Positions 14,312 to 22,986 of a stretch of DNA of 35,341 bases are shown in pieces. Source of the stretch: Gammaproteobacteria bacterium (GTDB lineage: Bacteria; Pseudomonadota; Gammaproteobacteria; JAJFKG01). Numbering within the stretch: the first letter of the stretch is position 1; every line of letters starts with the position of its first letter. Where the stretch lies: the NCBI GenBank assembly GCA_021773335.1, contig JAJFKG010000039.1:1-35341 (forward strand). Direction: 5' to 3'. A program made the translations under genes and the position numbers. The notes beneath the pieces were generated by a model. That model saw only the letters and a program-made list of their open reading frames with translations. It was not told where the DNA came from and did no database searches.

Positions 14312-14447
14312 GTCACCACATCACTGAACCATTTTTAGGGTTTGAATTCATGAACCTAAAACTAGGGAATTAAAATATGGCGATCTAATTTAACTGTCGA
14401 AAATGAGCCCCAAAATAGCAGGCCAAAATGAATGTAGGATAATTTTC

Positions 14448-14726
14448 TTATTTTTTGAATAATTCTGAGTGCGAGCCTGTGCGGGCCAACCTCAATAGCC
14501 GCACATGGCCTTTAACTTTATAAATTAACAACCAATCTGGCGTAATGTGACATTCTCTATAGCCAACCCAATTGCCACTTAAATCGTGGTCTCGGTATTT
14601 TTTTGGTAATGGCACTTCGTTTTGTAACGTCTCAACGACTTTGTCGAGTTTGCCCTTATCTTTACGCTGTTTTTTAATTTTCTTTAAGTCTTTTTTAAAT
14701 TGTGAAGAGAGTTCAAGTTCAAGCAC
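14448..14726 (-). CDS. yafQ: YafQ-family mRNA endoribonuclease toxin
   Basis: This 92-residue RelE-superfamily toxin cuts mRNA on the ribosome. The residues known to matter in Escherichia coli YafQ are all present: H47 (YRDHDLSG), H60 and D64-W65 (ECHITPDWLLIYK), and H86 near the C-terminus (TGSHSELF). It looks active. Its start overlaps the end of the antitoxin gene by 8 bases, the usual antitoxin-first coupling. Confidence 0.9.
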   Translation of the reverse strand: MLELELSSQFKKDLKKIKKQRKDKGKLDKVVETLQNEVPLPKKYRDHDLSGNWVGYRECHITPDWLLIYKVKGHVRLLRLARTGSHSELFKK

Positions 14727-14982
14727 CGTCTAAGTCACTCCATACATCTTCCATAGAGGTATAGCGGGTGCCTTTGCCTGACTCAAGTTCTTCAATCGCC
14801 GCTAAGGTTTCCGCATTCGGTAACTTAACCTCAAACGGCAGCCCTTTGTTCAAGCAGACTTGGGTATAGAACATACGGATAGCCTCGGCCCTCGATAACC
14901 CCACTTTTTTTAAAATGGCTTCGGCCTTGGTTTTTAAGTCGCGCTCTATTCGAGCATTAATGGTTGCTGCTTTAGTCATCAT
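14719..14982 (-). CDS. dinJ: DinJ-family antitoxin
   Basis: This 87-residue RelB/DinJ-type antitoxin has an N-terminal ribbon-helix-helix (ATINARIERDLKTKAEAILK, then GLSRAEAIRMFYTQ) and a C-terminal toxin-wrapping tail (TRYTSMEDVWSDLDGA). It neutralises YafQ and should repress its own promoter. Upstream (14996-15024) lies AT-rich sequence with short inverted repeats (TAAATAAGTACTAATTTA), a plausible operator. The start may be at 14982 or at the next codon (ATGATG); AAAAGAG precedes it. Confidence 0.88.
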   Translation of the reverse strand: MMTKAATINARIERDLKTKAEAILKKVGLSRAEAIRMFYTQVCLNKGLPFEVKLPNAETLAAIEELESGKGTRYTSMEDVWSDLDGA

Positions 14983-15033
14983 TGCATCTCTTTTCTAAAT
15001 AAGTACTAATTTAGTCATAAGTGTAACACAAAT

Positions 15034-15078
15034 GCATTACATTTTCCACCAGGCCAATGTCAGCCTGGGGTACACTTA
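15034..15078 (+). repeat. Direct repeat flanking the PrlF-YhaV module, left copy
   Basis: GCATTACATTTTCCACCA followed by AATGTCAGCCTGGGGTAC recurs at 16145-16200. Between this repeat and the promoter (15080-15180) I see only a possible coding remnant (LYSPEQLAAKLEVD). Confidence 0.7.
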
Positions 15079-15180
15079 GAATTCTATATTATTCAATAGA
15101 TTGCTACTGGGCTCTATTCTCCAGAACAATTAGCAGCGAAACTTGAGGTTGATTTTGTATGCCTGAATAGTCATTCGAGC

Positions 15181-15209
15181 TTGACAAAGTAATGCAATTG
15201 CATTACCAT
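15181..15209 (+). promoter_or_regulatory. prlF-yhaV promoter with palindromic operator
   Basis: A consensus -35 TTGACA (15181-15186) and a -10-like TACCAT (15204-15209) are 17 bases apart. The perfect 18-bp palindrome GTAATGCAATTGCATTAC (15189-15206) fills the spacer and overlaps the -10. AbrB-type antitoxins bind such palindromes, so autorepression by PrlF, alone or with YhaV, is the likely control. Confidence 0.65.
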
Positions 15210-15246
15210 TACCATGATAGTTCAAAAAATATTGTCAGGTGAGAAT

Positions 15247-15579
15247 ATGAGTACGCCCATCATTATTAGTGAATCAACCTTAACGGATAGATACCAAACA
15301 ACAGTGCCAGAAGCAGTAAGAAAAGCATTGCATTTACATAAGCGGGAAAAAGTTCGTTATACCGTCCAGGCGGATGGTCACGTTTTGCTTTCTCGTGCTG
15401 ATGAAGACGAAGAAGACCAAGTGATGGAGAGCTTTCTACAATTCTTAGCAAATGATATTGCTCAAAACCCAGATCATTTGCAGGCTGTTAGCAGTAAGTT
15501 AGTCTCTCATGTAGCAACACTAATTTCTGACGTTGATATTAATCTGGATGAAGCATTACCAGAAGAGAGGGATAAATAG
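15247..15579 (+). CDS. prlF: PrlF (SohA)-family antitoxin
   Basis: This 110-residue antitoxin has an N-terminal AbrB/SpoVT swapped-hairpin domain (STLTDRYQTTVPEAVRKALH, then KVRYTVQADGHVLLSR) that binds DNA. Its acidic helical C-terminus should bind the YhaV toxin. The ATG at 15247 is chosen because AGGTGAG precedes it; an in-frame ATG at 15214 would add an atypical 11-residue extension. The toxin start follows 2 bases after the stop. Confidence 0.88.
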   Translation: MSTPIIISESTLTDRYQTTVPEAVRKALHLHKREKVRYTVQADGHVLLSRADEDEEDQVMESFLQFLANDIAQNPDHLQAVSSKLVSHVATLISDVDINLDEALPEERDK

Positions 15580-15581
15580 GC

Positions 15582-16070
15582 TTGAAGCACGATAATCCAC
15601 TGATCGTAAATGGATGGACTATCTTCGCGCATCCCCTGTTTATGAACGAATATGAAAAGCTTGTGGCACAAGTCACGAAGCTTAAAGAAAAACATCCACT
15701 GAACTACCAAAATAAGAATATAACAAAACGCTTAGCGGCAATTCATACGCTTGCCTTTGATACCATCCCCCAGGATCCAACGCATTCTGATTATCGTCAA
15801 GGATCGGCATTAGGTAAAGAGCATAAGCATTGGTTTAGGGCCAAGTTTTACCAACAATACCGTTTATTTTTTCGCTATCATTCTGAGTCGAGAATTATAG
15901 TTTATGCATGGATTAATGATGAAAATCATAAAAGAGCTTACGACAGCAAAAACGATACCTATCGTGTGTTCAAGAAAATGTTAAAAAACGGTAATCCGCC
16001 AGATACATGGAAGCAGTTATTGCATGAAGCAAAAAAAATTACACGGCATGATTTGAAAGACTTAGATTAA
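15582..16070 (+). CDS. yhaV: YhaV-family ribonuclease toxin
   Basis: This 162-residue RelE-superfamily toxin closely matches YhaV along its length: VNGWTIFAHPLF at the start, TIPQDPTHSDYRQGSALG in the middle, EHKHWFRAKFYQQYRLFFRY as the catalytic core, then IIVYAWINDENHKRAY. The conserved Arg and His residues are present, so it should be active. The start is probably the TTG at 15582, two bases after the prlF stop; the nearest in-frame ATG would remove the conserved NGW segment. Confidence 0.9.
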   Translation: MKHDNPLIVNGWTIFAHPLFMNEYEKLVAQVTKLKEKHPLNYQNKNITKRLAAIHTLAFDTIPQDPTHSDYRQGSALGKEHKHWFRAKFYQQYRLFFRYHSESRIIVYAWINDENHKRAYDSKNDTYRVFKKMLKNGNPPDTWKQLLHEAKKITRHDLKDLD

Positions 16071-16144
16071 TTGCTTCTATAAAACGAAAGTATCAAACAG
16101 GCGTCAGGTTCAAACTAATTCATTTACGCATGTGGCCAGATTGC

Positions 16145-16200
16145 TGCATTACATTTTCCACCAAACGAATTCCACCAAACGAATGTCAGCCTAGGGTACT
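16145..16200 (+). repeat. Direct repeat flanking the PrlF-YhaV module, right copy
   Basis: It repeats GCATTACATTTTCCACCA and AATGTCAGCCTAGGGTAC of 15034-15078, with a small internal tandem duplication (TCCACCAAACGAA twice). The rest of 16071-16435 has no convincing gene. Its only other content is a 29-codon ORF from 16230 without a good ribosome binding site. Confidence 0.7.
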
Positions 16201-16435
16201 CCCTAAACCCGCATCTATTCAGCCACTTAAATGTGTCAGAGTATAGTCCAACAACTTAAACTTGATGGCTTATCACAACCATTTCCTGTTTATAAAGCAA
16301 ACATCGACTGTCAGCGATAGCTCTCACCACGTTACTTGGCCTTTTTTAGGGGTTACCTCAATTAGTTACATGAAACGCTCGTTTTTTGTCCGTAGGCTAT
16401 ACTTATAGCTCATTCAGAAATTGTTGGGGAATCTT

Positions 16436-17059
16436 GTGAGCAATCGCCCATTACAGCATACAGAACAACACTTGCCAATGCGGAGTTCACGCTCCGGGAG
16501 TAAATTTGCGCCTAACTACGAGGGGCAGCCACCTCCTCCCCAGACCGTATTGCGTAACGATGGTTGGTCAAGTTCACAATCAGCGATTTTAGCGTTGCTA
16601 ACTAAAAACCCCGAAGAGCGCCCGGGTGTTGATCCGGCACTGGATACTGGTTTAGGCGGTGAAAATGCAGACAGAATGACCGTCGCCGCCAATGATAATA
16701 CTTCACCTTCGAAAATTTTGGGGGGTATACCTGTGCATCGTTTTGTCGCGGCACCTTGGGGGCAAGGTTATGGTAATCCAGAGTTGGTTAATAACCCGGA
16801 CTATCATGGTGTTCCAACTACGCCTGGTGAACAAGCATTGCACGTAGGTGAAGAACAAGCAGAAGAAAATTTTGATCAACTGGCAGCGCAATACGCGGCA
16901 CGTTTGCGTAAATTACAGACATTATTCTTCGCTCGTCGTGAAGTTGATAAGCGCCAAGATAATATTGAAAAAGAGATGGATGAAGAACGCAGCTTAAAAC
17001 GCAAACGTGATGCACAAAATGACGCCAATGAACAAGAGCCAAAGCCCCCTCGCCCATGA
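16436..17059 (+). CDS. Unrecognised Pro-rich, charged protein (about 207 aa)
   Basis: The first two-thirds look disordered and rich in Pro, Gly and Asn (NYEGQPPPPQTVL, GVDPALDTGLGGEN). From about residue 140 a charged helix or coiled coil follows (EEQAEENFDQLAAQYAARL, then KRQDNIEKEMDEERSLKRKR), and the tail is basic-acidic (EQEPKPPRP). There is no signal peptide or membrane segment. GTG at 16436 with GGGGAAT upstream is the likely start; an in-frame TTG at 16421 would add five residues. KRKRD resembles a nuclear localisation signal, so a host-directed effector is conceivable, but nothing confirms it. It ends 300 bases before the pilus operon. Confidence 0.6.
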   Translation: MSNRPLQHTEQHLPMRSSRSGSKFAPNYEGQPPPPQTVLRNDGWSSSQSAILALLTKNPEERPGVDPALDTGLGGENADRMTVAANDNTSPSKILGGIPVHRFVAAPWGQGYGNPELVNNPDYHGVPTTPGEQALHVGEEQAEENFDQLAAQYAARLRKLQTLFFARREVDKRQDNIEKEMDEERSLKRKRDAQNDANEQEPKPPRP

Positions 17060-17258
17060 TATCTTTACTATGCATTCGTGTTTATACACAAGTGAGACTT
17101 AGCGCTTAAAGTTCAAGTCTCTTAAAGCTGATTATTAATCCACTCTAAATTTTTCTTATAATTCTATGTTTTTAAAATCGTTTTTTGCTAAAAGCAATTG
17201 ATCGAAAGAGGTGTCGGCTGGTCCACTTAGCCAGCATAAAAGAAAATAAACCACAGAC

Positions 17259-17267
17259 TTATCCACA
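17259..17267 (+). promoter_or_regulatory. Single consensus DnaA box
   Basis: TTATCCACA matches the DnaA box consensus exactly. It is isolated, 90 bases upstream of mshI, with no cluster or AT-rich unwinding repeats, so it is not an origin. It may be chance or a minor regulatory site. Confidence 0.3.
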
Positions 17268-17290
17268 GCTTATTTGATTGGATAAAGACG

Positions 17291-17318
17291 TGCCACTGCT
17301 GGCGTTGAAGTGTATAAT
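17291..17318 (+). promoter_or_regulatory. Probable promoter of the MSHA operon
   Basis: A perfect -10 TATAAT (17313-17318) lies 40 bases before the mshI start. A weak -35-like TGCCAC (17291-17296) precedes it with a 16-base spacer. The rest of 17060-17357 has no gene. Confidence 0.5.
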
Positions 17319-17357
17319 TCCTGAAAATTATTCACCAGTGATCTTTAAGGAAGTAAT

Positions 17358-18371
17358 GTGCTAGGACGCTTAAAGGCTTTGAATCCCCTGTCATTTATTA
17401 CTCGACGCTTTAAACGTGGCACAGTTGCTTCAGGATTAGTCGGTGCCAGTATTGACAGCGACGGTGTCGCCCTAACCCACATTACTCGCACTGCTGAAGG
17501 TTCACCCGAACTAGAATTTTGTGAATATGTGCCTTGTCAGCATACTGATCAGCGTGCCAGCGTATTAGCCGAATTGGTTGAACAACATCAATTGGGTGGC
17601 GCTAACTGTAATTTGGTCTTGCGTCCACAAGATTACAAATTATTGTTGATTGAGGCGCCTGAAGTGCCTGACACGGAGATGGCATCTGCGGTGCGTTGGC
17701 TAATTAAGGATTTGGTTGATTTTCCAGTTGACTCGGCTTTGATTGATACTTTTTACTTGCCGGATTTAGGCACAGGTGCACAGCGCAAAATGGTGTATGT
17801 GGTCGCCAGTAAAACGCAAGACACGCAAGTTTTGATCGATATGGTCAGGGGGAGTGGGCTCAACCTAACTTCGATTGATATTATTGAGTTAGCGTTAAGA
17901 AATATTTGTGCGTTAACTGCCGAAGATGAAATTGGCCAGGGGATGATGTATTTGCACCCAAGGTCGAGTTTATTAGTTGTTTGTCGCCAAGAAGGGCTGT
18001 ATTTAGCACGTGCAATCACTTTAGCGATAGATTCATTATTTGATAAAGCCAGCGATAATGGTATGAGTTTGTCGCCTGATGAGCAAGCCTTAGATAGTTT
18101 GGTCCTCGACGTACAACGTTCCCTAGATTATTATGAAAGCCAGCTGCGCCAAACAGCGCCAGCAAATGTATTAATTGCGCCAACGCAACATAAAGCAACT
18201 AAACTTGTCGAGCACCTCTCAGCAAATCTCACCGTCAAGCTAAAAAAAATCGATCTCAATGAATTATTGACGTGCAAGCAAGAATTAACGTTGGAGATGC
18301 AAGCACAGTGCTTTGCGGTTATCGGTGCAGCATTACGCGAAGAAGGAGGTGAAAATGCAGCAGCAAGTTAA
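17358..18371 (+). CDS. mshI: MSHA biogenesis protein MshI (PilM-like)
   Basis: This 337-residue cytoplasmic protein of the actin-like PilM/GspL fold sits at the inner face of the pilus machine. Family features are the early GLVGASIDSDGVALTHI strand pair and the phosphate-loop-like SLLVVC and VLIAP segments. GTG at 17358 with AAGGAAG upstream is the start. It is the first gene of a tightly packed operon and overlaps the next by 17 bases. In related pili this protein binds the N-terminus of the PilN-like partner. Confidence 0.85.
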   Translation: MLGRLKALNPLSFITRRFKRGTVASGLVGASIDSDGVALTHITRTAEGSPELEFCEYVPCQHTDQRASVLAELVEQHQLGGANCNLVLRPQDYKLLLIEAPEVPDTEMASAVRWLIKDLVDFPVDSALIDTFYLPDLGTGAQRKMVYVVASKTQDTQVLIDMVRGSGLNLTSIDIIELALRNICALTAEDEIGQGMMYLHPRSSLLVVCRQEGLYLARAITLAIDSLFDKASDNGMSLSPDEQALDSLVLDVQRSLDYYESQLRQTAPANVLIAPTQHKATKLVEHLSANLTVKLKKIDLNELLTCKQELTLEMQAQCFAVIGAALREEGGENAAAS

Positions 18372-19164
18372 CCTCCTTTCTGGTTTTACGCCACCACCCA
18401 AAGAGGTCCTGCACGCTAAGCAAATTTTGCAGATTGTGGGGGCCTTAGTTTTTGTGTTGTTAGCGTATTATGGCTATGCGTATTGGGAATTTAGCAAAGT
18501 ACAAAAAGCGCGGGATACACTCAAGGTTCAACAAGAAATAAAAGCACAAGAATTATTAGAATTAGCCGAACGTTTTCCCAAAGATGCTGCAAAGGAAGAG
18601 CTAGAAGGCGAAGTGGAATCCCTCGCAAGAGAAATTGAATCTAAGTCAAGCTTGGTAAAAACCATGGCGCGCGCTAATGAAGGCTTTTCTCCCTATCTAG
18701 AAGAATTGGCCAAAGAAATAGTCCCGGGTGTTTGGCTAAAAGAAATTATTATCGATCAAGAAAAAGCGAGTGTATCTTTGCTTGGCTATGCACTCGACTC
18801 TGATTTGATCCCCACCTTTTTACAACAACTCAGCCAGAGCAAGCCGTTTATGAGCATTGATTTCAAACAGCTGCGGATGGTGAAGACCAAGGTTGATAAA
18901 AAGCCAGTAATAGGTTTTGCATTGCGCACAATACCATTGTCAGCAGAAGATGATATTTTACTGGCGCAAGCGCAAGGGGGCGAGCAAGAAGAGAGCGAGC
19001 AAGAAAACGAGAGTGGTGGTGGGAATAATCAGCTGTTGCAAGACGTAAAACGAATTACTGGTATGCTGGGAGGCACACGGAAAGGTAAATCATCAGCGCA
19101 AGATGGGAACGCGCAACCCAAGATACCGGTGCAACAATTACTACAGCTACTGATGGGACAATAG
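18355..19164 (+). CDS. PilN-like inner-membrane assembly protein
   Basis: This 269-residue protein starts MQQQVNLLSGFTPPPKEV, the N-terminal sequence that binds the PilM-like partner. One TM helix (residues about 22-41), a coiled coil (KAQELLELAERF and following) and a PilN-type ferredoxin-like domain (VPGVWLKEIIIDQEKASVSL) follow. The C-terminal 60 residues are low-complexity (EEQEESEQENESGGGNN), which is longer than usual. The ATG at 18355 directly after AGGAGGTG is clearly the start rather than the upstream in-frame ATG at 18313. It corresponds to the second mshI-type gene in Vibrio loci. Confidence 0.82.
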   Translation: MQQQVNLLSGFTPPPKEVLHAKQILQIVGALVFVLLAYYGYAYWEFSKVQKARDTLKVQQEIKAQELLELAERFPKDAAKEELEGEVESLAREIESKSSLVKTMARANEGFSPYLEELAKEIVPGVWLKEIIIDQEKASVSLLGYALDSDLIPTFLQQLSQSKPFMSIDFKQLRMVKTKVDKKPVIGFALRTIPLSAEDDILLAQAQGGEQEESEQENESGGGNNQLLQDVKRITGMLGGTRKGKSSAQDGNAQPKIPVQQLLQLLMGQ

Positions 19165-19171
19165 TAGAAAG

Positions 19172-19831
19172 ATGAAGCAGTATTTAGATCAATTGATCGA
19201 TTGGATTGATAGTCGTAACAATCGCGAGAGGCTGCTAATCTTGGGTGCCGGATTAGTTGTGATATATCTACTGTGGTCTTTTTTGTTACTAGAACCATTG
19301 AAGGCACGTAAGTTAGCGTTAAACAGAGAAATGATCACGATCAACACTCAAATTAAAAAACTCAGTGAGCAGTCTGAGAAAATTATTGCTGATGCTAAGG
19401 AAGATGAGGGTGCTGAAGTTATTGAACGTGCTATGCAGCTGCGCCAACATGCTAAAGTCTTAAATCAACGCCTGGGTATTTTAACCTCGGATTTAATAAC
19501 GCCAGAGCAAATGATCAGTGCCCTGCGCTTGATGTTGGTTCAACAACCAGGTTTAGTGTTAAAAAGCCTAGAAACGTCACCGGCAGAGGCAGTGAAGACA
19601 GATGCGAAAGCGCAATCACAGATTGCTAATTCCGGTATCTATCGGCATGAGATTACTCTGGTTTTAGCGGGTGATTACTTCAGCACGTTGAATTATCTGA
19701 AAGATTTAGAAAACTTGGGCTGGAGTTTATTTTGGGATAGCTTGGATTATAAAGTAACGCTTTATCCTGAAGCTAACGTTACAATCAAGCTGCATACCCT
19801 CAGTAACGAAGCGGGGATCATTAGTGGCTAA
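19172..19831 (+). CDS. mshJ: MSHA biogenesis protein MshJ (PilO/GspM-like)
   Basis: This 219-residue bitopic protein has one TM helix (RLLILGAGLVVIYLLWSFLL), then a coiled coil (KLALNREMITINTQIKKLSE) and a periplasmic PilO/GspM-like domain. It should pair with the PilN-like protein to link the cytoplasmic ring to the secretin. It starts 7 bases after the previous stop and overlaps mshK by 8 bases. Confidence 0.85.
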   Translation: MKQYLDQLIDWIDSRNNRERLLILGAGLVVIYLLWSFLLLEPLKARKLALNREMITINTQIKKLSEQSEKIIADAKEDEGAEVIERAMQLRQHAKVLNQRLGILTSDLITPEQMISALRLMLVQQPGLVLKSLETSPAEAVKTDAKAQSQIANSGIYRHEITLVLAGDYFSTLNYLKDLENLGWSLFWDSLDYKVTLYPEANVTIKLHTLSNEAGIISG

Positions 19832-20237
19832 TTTCCCTCTAGGGCATAAGGTCTTCACGGTTATTTTGCTCATTCTCATCAGTTTGAGTAGCTCGTCAGT
19901 ATTGGCTGCTACTTTGCAAGATCCGACGCAGCCAGCGGATGCGACCGTTGCTCCAATTATTAGTGGTCAAGCAGGCTTAGCCTTAACTTCTATTTTGATT
20001 TCACCACAGCGACGAATAGCGATTATTAATGGCCAAGTCGTTAAAGCGGGTGATATGATTGCGGACATGAAAATCATTCAGATAGAACGCAATCAAGTAC
20101 GTTTGCAAGGTGAGGAAGGTGAAATCACTTTGCAGCTAATTAGCCAGGAGATCAAACGAGCGATTAAGCAGCCGGTTGCGCGTAATAGAAGAAATATTGG
20201 GCAACAATCAGGTTTCAAAAAGGTTATCAGTCAATGA
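19824..20237 (+). CDS. mshK: MSHA biogenesis protein MshK (PilP/GspC-like)
   Basis: This 137-residue periplasmic protein has a signal peptide (VFTVILLILISLSSSSVLAA) followed by the conserved LQDPTQPAD start. A small beta domain then follows (LTSILISPQRRIAIINGQVV, GDMIADMKIIQIERNQVRL), the PilP/GspC homology region that contacts the secretin. The GTG start lies inside mshJ, and the stop forms an ATGA overlap with mshL. Confidence 0.85.
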   Translation: MANFPLGHKVFTVILLILISLSSSSVLAATLQDPTQPADATVAPIISGQAGLALTSILISPQRRIAIINGQVVKAGDMIADMKIIQIERNQVRLQGEEGEITLQLISQEIKRAIKQPVARNRRNIGQQSGFKKVISQ

Positions 20238-22021
20238 GGCGATTCAGCAGGAAAAGAATAGCGCTAGGTATGCTGATGTGTAGCTTGTTTTTGCTAATTT
20301 CTTGTTCGTCGACAACGCCATCGTTGAAAAATAGACCTATAACCGAGATTAACGATCACCTGCAAAATGGCATCCAAGCTAACCAACAAGTTGAACAAAA
20401 TAGTCGTCCCCCAGCCGATGTTTCTGCCGCCCTCATGCCCGCGCTGAATGTTAAGTTGCCAGCAGCCGACAGAGATAGTGGTGAGCAGCACTTTGATATT
20501 TCGGTTAATAATGTGCCGGCACAATCTTTCTTTACCGGTCTGGTTGCGGGTACGAAATACAATATGGTAGTCAGCCCGAAAATTACTGGTTCAATTTCGC
20601 TGGATTTGAAGGGGGTAACCATCCCGGAAGTTATGCAAGCTGTGCACGATAGCTATGGTTATGAATACAGCCTTACACCTTATGGTTATCAAGTCTCTTC
20701 GCCAGGGTTGCAAACAAAGATTTTTGCCGTCAATTATTTGGATATTAAGCGTGAAGGTACGTCGGAAACCCAGGTTAGCTCCGGTATTAACAGTAGTATT
20801 AACAACGGTAACAATAATACATCGAGTGGTTTTGCCAGTTCGAGTTCGAGGGGAGTCTCAGGAACATCGGGATCTAACCAAAGCCAAGGCCAACAAAATT
20901 CGCAAAATACAGAGTCTAATACGATCGTAAGAACAAAAACGAAGTCTGATTTTTGGAAGACATTAAAAGAGACGGTTGAAGCTATTATTGGTATCAAAGA
21001 AGGAAATAGCAAGGGCGAATCAGTTGTCGTTAATGCGCAAGCGGGCCTAGTGGTTGTGCGCGCTTATCCAGCACAATTGCGTGAGGTTGCCAAATTCCTT
21101 GATGCAACTGAAACAAGTCTCAATCGCCAAGTCATCATCGAAGCGAAAATTCTCGATGTGCAGCTCAAGCGCGCCTTTCAATCGGGGATCAATTGGAATG
21201 TCTTAGGCTTTAAAAAAGTGGGGGATCAACAATTGCTTAACGTTGGTCTAGAGACCTTTGGGATACCTGATATTACGCAAGGTGGTGAAAACCCAGAAAA
21301 TGAAGCTGGTGGGTTGGATTTGACTTTTTCGGGTCCCGGTTTCGATGCGGCAATCAAAGCGTTGGATACCCAAGGGAATGTTCAAGTGCTATCAAGTCCG
21401 CGTGTTTCGACCGTCAATAATCAGAAAGCGATCATCAAGGTGGGACGTGATGAATTTTTCGTGACGAATGTTTCGGGCAATACTTTAGCGGCCGGCACGA
21501 CAGCGGAATCCACCCAAACGGTTGACCTAACGCCTTTCTTCTCCGGTATTGCCTTAGATGTAACCCCAGAGATCGATGCCAAAGGGGATGTCACATTGCA
21601 TATTCACCCAACGGTTAGTCAAGTGACAGATGATAAAAAAACAATCCAGCTGGGTGAAGGTGATGATTTAGTGTTACCGCTTGCGCTAAGCAATATCCGT
21701 GAAACGGATTCCATTGTGCATGCGAAAAATGGTCAAGTGATTGTCATCGGAGGCTTGATGACGAGCAATTACTTAAATAAGAAAGAAAATATCCCAGCTT
21801 TTGGGCGCTTGCCCATGATAGGTCCCCTCTTTCGTGATCAAGGCAGTCTGACGGATAAGACTGAGCTTGTGATTCTGCTGAAACCGATTGTGGTCAATAA
21901 CGAGTCAGCAACTCAAGAGATGCGACATGCAGCGCAGACCATTGATAAAATGGGTGATATAATCCAGAAGGATAATACGACCGTACCTATCCAGGATTGG
22001 CTGAATAAACCCGTTTCTTGA
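20234..22021 (+). CDS. mshL: MSHA outer-membrane secretin MshL
   Basis: This 595-residue secretin forms the outer-membrane pore for the pilus. A lipoprotein signal peptide ends in LLISC (Cys24). The N0-type domain follows (FDISVNNVPAQSFFTGLVAG), then a Ser/Asn/Gly-rich loop (residues about 180-230), an N1-like domain, and the C-terminal secretin domain (VQVLSSPRVSTVNNQKAIIK, then GQVIVIGGLMTSNYLNKKEN, and ELVILLKPIVV at the end). Family length and order are normal. The ATG overlaps the mshK stop. Confidence 0.93.
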   Translation: MRRFSRKRIALGMLMCSLFLLISCSSTTPSLKNRPITEINDHLQNGIQANQQVEQNSRPPADVSAALMPALNVKLPAADRDSGEQHFDISVNNVPAQSFFTGLVAGTKYNMVVSPKITGSISLDLKGVTIPEVMQAVHDSYGYEYSLTPYGYQVSSPGLQTKIFAVNYLDIKREGTSETQVSSGINSSINNGNNNTSSGFASSSSRGVSGTSGSNQSQGQQNSQNTESNTIVRTKTKSDFWKTLKETVEAIIGIKEGNSKGESVVVNAQAGLVVVRAYPAQLREVAKFLDATETSLNRQVIIEAKILDVQLKRAFQSGINWNVLGFKKVGDQQLLNVGLETFGIPDITQGGENPENEAGGLDLTFSGPGFDAAIKALDTQGNVQVLSSPRVSTVNNQKAIIKVGRDEFFVTNVSGNTLAAGTTAESTQTVDLTPFFSGIALDVTPEIDAKGDVTLHIHPTVSQVTDDKKTIQLGEGDDLVLPLALSNIRETDSIVHAKNGQVIVIGGLMTSNYLNKKENIPAFGRLPMIGPLFRDQGSLTDKTELVILLKPIVVNNESATQEMRHAAQTIDKMGDIIQKDNTTVPIQDWLNKPVS

Positions 22022-22030
22022 GGCGCAAGG

Positions 22031-22945
22031 ATGTATTTAGAACATTTCAATCTTAAAGAGTTGCCTTTTACTCTGACGCCGAACACGAGTTTTTTCTGCA
22101 ATCTAGAGGGCCATATTGCTGTTCTCGAAATGCTCATGGTGGGCATTAGAAACGGAGAAGGCTTCATCAAAGTGATTGGTGAAGTTGGATCCGGCAAAAC
22201 TATTCTGTGCCGCAAATTTCTTAACCTACTGGGTGAAGATTACACCACAGCTTACATCCCCAACCCCGATTTATCACCATCCGGTATTCGTAAGGCCTTA
22301 GCCTTGGAACTGGGCATTGATTTCCCGAACCGTGTCGATCAGCATGATTTGCTCGATATGATCACACAAAAATTGATTAAGCTAAATCGCGAAGGGCAGC
22401 GTGTTGTGTTGTTAATTGATGAAGCGCAAGCCTTGCCAAATGAAAGTTTGGAAGCATTGCGCTTATTGACTAATTTAGAGACTGAAACAAGTAAATTGTT
22501 ACAAGTGATTTTGTTTGCACAACAAGAGCTAGATTCGCAATTGGAACAGCCTGGGCTGCGACAATTAAAACAAAGAATTATTTTCTCTCACCATCTCAAG
22601 CCAATTTCACGCCAAGATCTCGATGCTTATTTATGTCATCGTCTTACTATGGCTGGGTATACGCATGGTTCGCTATTTACGCGCAAAGCTTGTGATGCAC
22701 TTTTTAAAAGCAGCCACGGCACACCACGTATTATCAATATACTCTGTCATAAAGCGATGATGGTAGCCTATGGTCGTGGGCAGTATAAAGTTGATCATAT
22801 TGCGGTAATTCAGGCAATTAAAGACAGTAAAGATGTTGTTGCACCGAGCAAGACTAAGCGACAATCGCTCTTAGCCGGTGGCATTGTCTTGGTTACTCTC
22901 GCTTTAGGGTTAAAGTTTCATGCCTTAGCGGGATTGCTGCCATAA
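22031..22945 (+). CDS. mshM: MSHA AAA ATPase MshM (ExeA/GspA-like)
   Basis: This 304-residue AAA ATPase starts MYLEHFNLKELPFTLTPNTS, the ExeA-type N-terminus. Walker A GEVGSGKT lies near residue 51, Walker B VVLLIDEAQALP near 127, and a sensor with Arg finger region follows (GTPRIINILCHKAMMVAY). A single C-terminal TM helix (LLAGGIVLVTLALGLKFHAL) anchors it. It probably helps the secretin cross or assemble in the cell wall. It starts 9 bases after mshL. Confidence 0.9.
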   Translation: MYLEHFNLKELPFTLTPNTSFFCNLEGHIAVLEMLMVGIRNGEGFIKVIGEVGSGKTILCRKFLNLLGEDYTTAYIPNPDLSPSGIRKALALELGIDFPNRVDQHDLLDMITQKLIKLNREGQRVVLLIDEAQALPNESLEALRLLTNLETETSKLLQVILFAQQELDSQLEQPGLRQLKQRIIFSHHLKPISRQDLDAYLCHRLTMAGYTHGSLFTRKACDALFKSSHGTPRIINILCHKAMMVAYGRGQYKVDHIAVIQAIKDSKDVVAPSKTKRQSLLAGGIVLVTLALGLKFHALAGLLP

Positions 22946-22986
22946 TGAAAATAACGATATTCTCAACGATGAGTAGGATGTAAGTC

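Noticed and set aside
17259..17267. Possible replication origin at the DnaA box
   Set aside because: Only one box is present, with no cluster, no unwinding region and no origin-associated genes nearby.
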